From an uncultured Gemmatimonadales bacterium (lineage in GTDB: Bacteria; Gemmatimonadota; Gemmatimonadetes; Longimicrobiales; Gaopeijiaceae), in the NCBI GenBank assembly GCA_937982605.1, contig CALJLC010000399.1:1-7371 (forward strand): a stretch of 7,371 nucleotides of DNA. Reading direction: 5' to 3'. Position 1 is the stretch's first letter. Each line of letters starts with the position of its first letter. The position numbers and the translations under genes are program-made. Positions 6,211-7,371 of the stretch are shown here, in pieces. The notes under the pieces are model-generated. The model saw nothing but the letters and a program-made list of their open reading frames with translations, did no database searches and had not been told where the DNA came from.

Positions 6211-6741
6211 ATGATCACCCGACGTGCAGTCATCCGGAACCTGGTCGTGACCGTCGGCGGCGGGTCGCTGCTGAGTGCGTGCGGCGGCCGCGTCTCCCTG
6301 GAGACGCTCGCGCCGGGGGCGCCCCCCCGCTTCTACGGAGACCGGGAGATGGCCGTTCTCTCCCGCGTGAGCGACCTGCTCCTCCCGCGCACGGAAACGC
6401 CCGGCGCGCTCGACGTCGGCGTGCCGGGGATCCTGGACGGCCTCATGGCCGAGTGGGCGAGCGAGGAGACACGGGTCGAGCACCGGGCCACCCTCGCCGC
6501 GCTCGACACGGAGCTCGGCGCCCGGCTGCTCGGTGACTTCCTCGACGCGGACTCCGCGTCCGCCGAAGCCGCGCTCTCCGCGGTCGACGCCGAGGCCTTC
6601 GCGGGTGACGGCGTCGAAGGGTACCGCGGGCTCAAGGGGCTCGTCGCGCAGGCGTACTTCTCCACGGAGGGCGGCGCGGTCGAGGAGCTCGGGTGGGTCG
6701 GGGTCCCGGGTCGCTGGGACCCGTGCGCGCAGCGGACGTGA
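6211..6741 (+). CDS. Gluconate 2-dehydrogenase subunit 3 family protein (LacC-like), Tat lipoprotein
   Basis: This 176-residue small subunit of a membrane-associated FAD dehydrogenase begins MITRRAVIRNL, a twin-arginine (Tat) signal with R4 and R5. The hydrophobic stretch ends in lipobox SLLSAC (C24), so it should be exported folded and lipid-anchored. The mature part has the family landmarks: LLLPRTETPGALDVGVP at about 57-72, and YFSTEGGAVEELGWVGVPGRWDPC near the C-terminus (149-172, with C172). Such subunits carry their signal-less GMC partner across the membrane and dock it near an electron acceptor. The next gene encodes that partner 8 bp downstream. The ATG at 6211 is the start because it begins the Tat signal; the open frame continues upstream to 5884 but overlaps the DUF1080 gene. 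No Shine-Dalgarno sequence is seen before it. Confidence 0.9.
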   Translation: MITRRAVIRNLVVTVGGGSLLSACGGRVSLETLAPGAPPRFYGDREMAVLSRVSDLLLPRTETPGALDVGVPGILDGLMAEWASEETRVEHRATLAALDTELGARLLGDFLDADSASAEAALSAVDAEAFAGDGVEGYRGLKGLVAQAYFSTEGGAVEELGWVGVPGRWDPCAQRT

Positions 6742-6749
6742 GGGAAGGC

Positions 6750-7371
6750 ATGACGGACTTCGACGCGATCGTGGTGGGCTCGGGGATGAGCGGCGGCTGG
6801 AGCGCCAAGGAGCTGACCGAGCGGGGCCTCAGGGTGCTGGTGCTCGAGCGCGGGCCCGAGATCCTCCCCGAGCGCGACTACACCGACCGGATTCCGCCGT
6901 GGGAGCGCCCGAACCTGGACCGGATCCCCGAGGACGAGATCGCGGCGCACTACCCGAAGCAGTACGGGGGCGTGGCGTACGCCATCAAGGAGACGACCAA
7001 GCACTTCTGGGTGAAGGACGACGAGCACCCCTACGAGGAGGCCGAGGGGACGAGCTACGACTGGCTCCGCGGCTACCACACCGGGGGCCGCTCGATCATG
7101 TGGAGCCGGCAGGCGTACCGCCTCGGGCCGCAGGACTTCGAGGCGAACGCGCGCGAGGGCGTCGGCGTCGACTGGCCGATCCGCTACGACGACATCGCCC
7201 CGTGGTACGACCACGTCGAGCGCTTCGCCGGCATCGCCGGGAGCGCCGAGGGGCTGGCTCAGCTCCCCGACGGCGTCTTTCAGCCGCACTTCGCGCTGAC
7301 GTGCGCCGAGGAGGCGTTCAAGGGGCGCGTCGAGGCGGCCTTCCCCGGGCGCAACGTGATCCCGGCGCGTG
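6750..7371 (+). CDS. GMC-family FAD oxidoreductase, LacA-like glycoside/polyol dehydrogenase catalytic subunit (partial)
   Basis: This is the N-terminal 207 residues of a flavoprotein; the window ends before the stop. It opens with an FAD-binding Rossmann motif, IVVGSGMSGG (residues 7-16), and a ribose-binding acidic residue at E33 in VLVLERG. A second GMC-type motif, HTGGRSIMWSR, lies at about 110-120. DWPIRYDDIAPWYDHVER (about 141-158) is typical of the branch that includes glucoside 3-dehydrogenase LacA and gluconate/fructose dehydrogenase large subunits. No signal peptide is present, as expected for a partner exported by the Tat-signal small subunit encoded just upstream. The ATG at 6750 is preceded by AGGGAAGG, a purine-rich ribosome binding site abutting the previous stop. 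It probably oxidises a sugar or glycoside in the periplasm. The exact substrate, and any cytochrome c subunit, lie outside the window. Its C-terminal catalytic His residues cannot be checked. Confidence 0.92.
   Translation, partial: MTDFDAIVVGSGMSGGWSAKELTERGLRVLVLERGPEILPERDYTDRIPPWERPNLDRIPEDEIAAHYPKQYGGVAYAIKETTKHFWVKDDEHPYEEAEGTSYDWLRGYHTGGRSIMWSRQAYRLGPQDFEANAREGVGVDWPIRYDDIAPWYDHVERFAGIAGSAEGLAQLPDGVFQPHFALTCAEEAFKGRVEAAFPGRNVIPAR

Noticed and set aside
6333..7289. A 318-codon minus-strand open frame opposite the dehydrogenase genes
   Set aside because: The plus strand carries the Rossmann FAD motif and subunit 3 landmarks in this interval; the antisense frame has none.

Overview
The window is very GC-rich, has dense coding on both strands, few Shine-Dalgarno-like sites, and a mix of TonB receptor, DUF1080 lipoprotein and LacA/LacC-type dehydrogenase genes. 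This suggests a Gram-negative environmental bacterium, possibly Gemmatimonadota or a similar high-GC phylum. The assignment is an inference from gene content only. Two outer-membrane-related lipoproteins, a TonB receptor and a Tat signal show a diderm cell envelope.

Minus-strand block A (5277 down to 107), in transcription order: a short ArsR/SmtB-family metal sensor resembling the Cd/Pb sensor CmtR; a TonB-dependent outer-membrane receptor whose GTG start overlaps the sensor's stop; a 178-bp gap; a secreted blue-copper (cupredoxin) protein with a C-terminal carboxypeptidase-regulatory-like domain; and, 33 bp later, a membrane-bound class III adenylate cyclase with a periplasmic sensor and a HAMP domain. 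A perfect inverted repeat (TATCAG-N6-CTGATA) lies between plausible -35 and -10 boxes just upstream of the sensor gene. This is the layout of an autoregulated metal-responsive promoter. The likely mRNA start is at or next to the ATG, so the message may be leaderless.

Block B is divergent around a 127-bp intergenic region (6084-6210). Leftward is a DUF1080 (3-keto-disaccharide hydrolase type) lipoprotein. Rightward is a gluconate 2-dehydrogenase subunit 3-type protein with a combined Tat and lipobox signal, followed 8 bp later by its FAD-dependent GMC catalytic subunit, which runs off the right edge. Together they look like a periplasmic pathway that oxidises a sugar or glycoside at C3 and then cleaves the 3-keto product.

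The most interesting possibilities are the metal-sensor/TonB receptor operon with its operator inside the promoter, and the pairing of a secreted blue-copper protein with a transmembrane cAMP-making enzyme. No RNA genes, CRISPR arrays, insertion sequences or convincing rho-independent terminators were seen. Positions 1-106 hold nothing I can assign.
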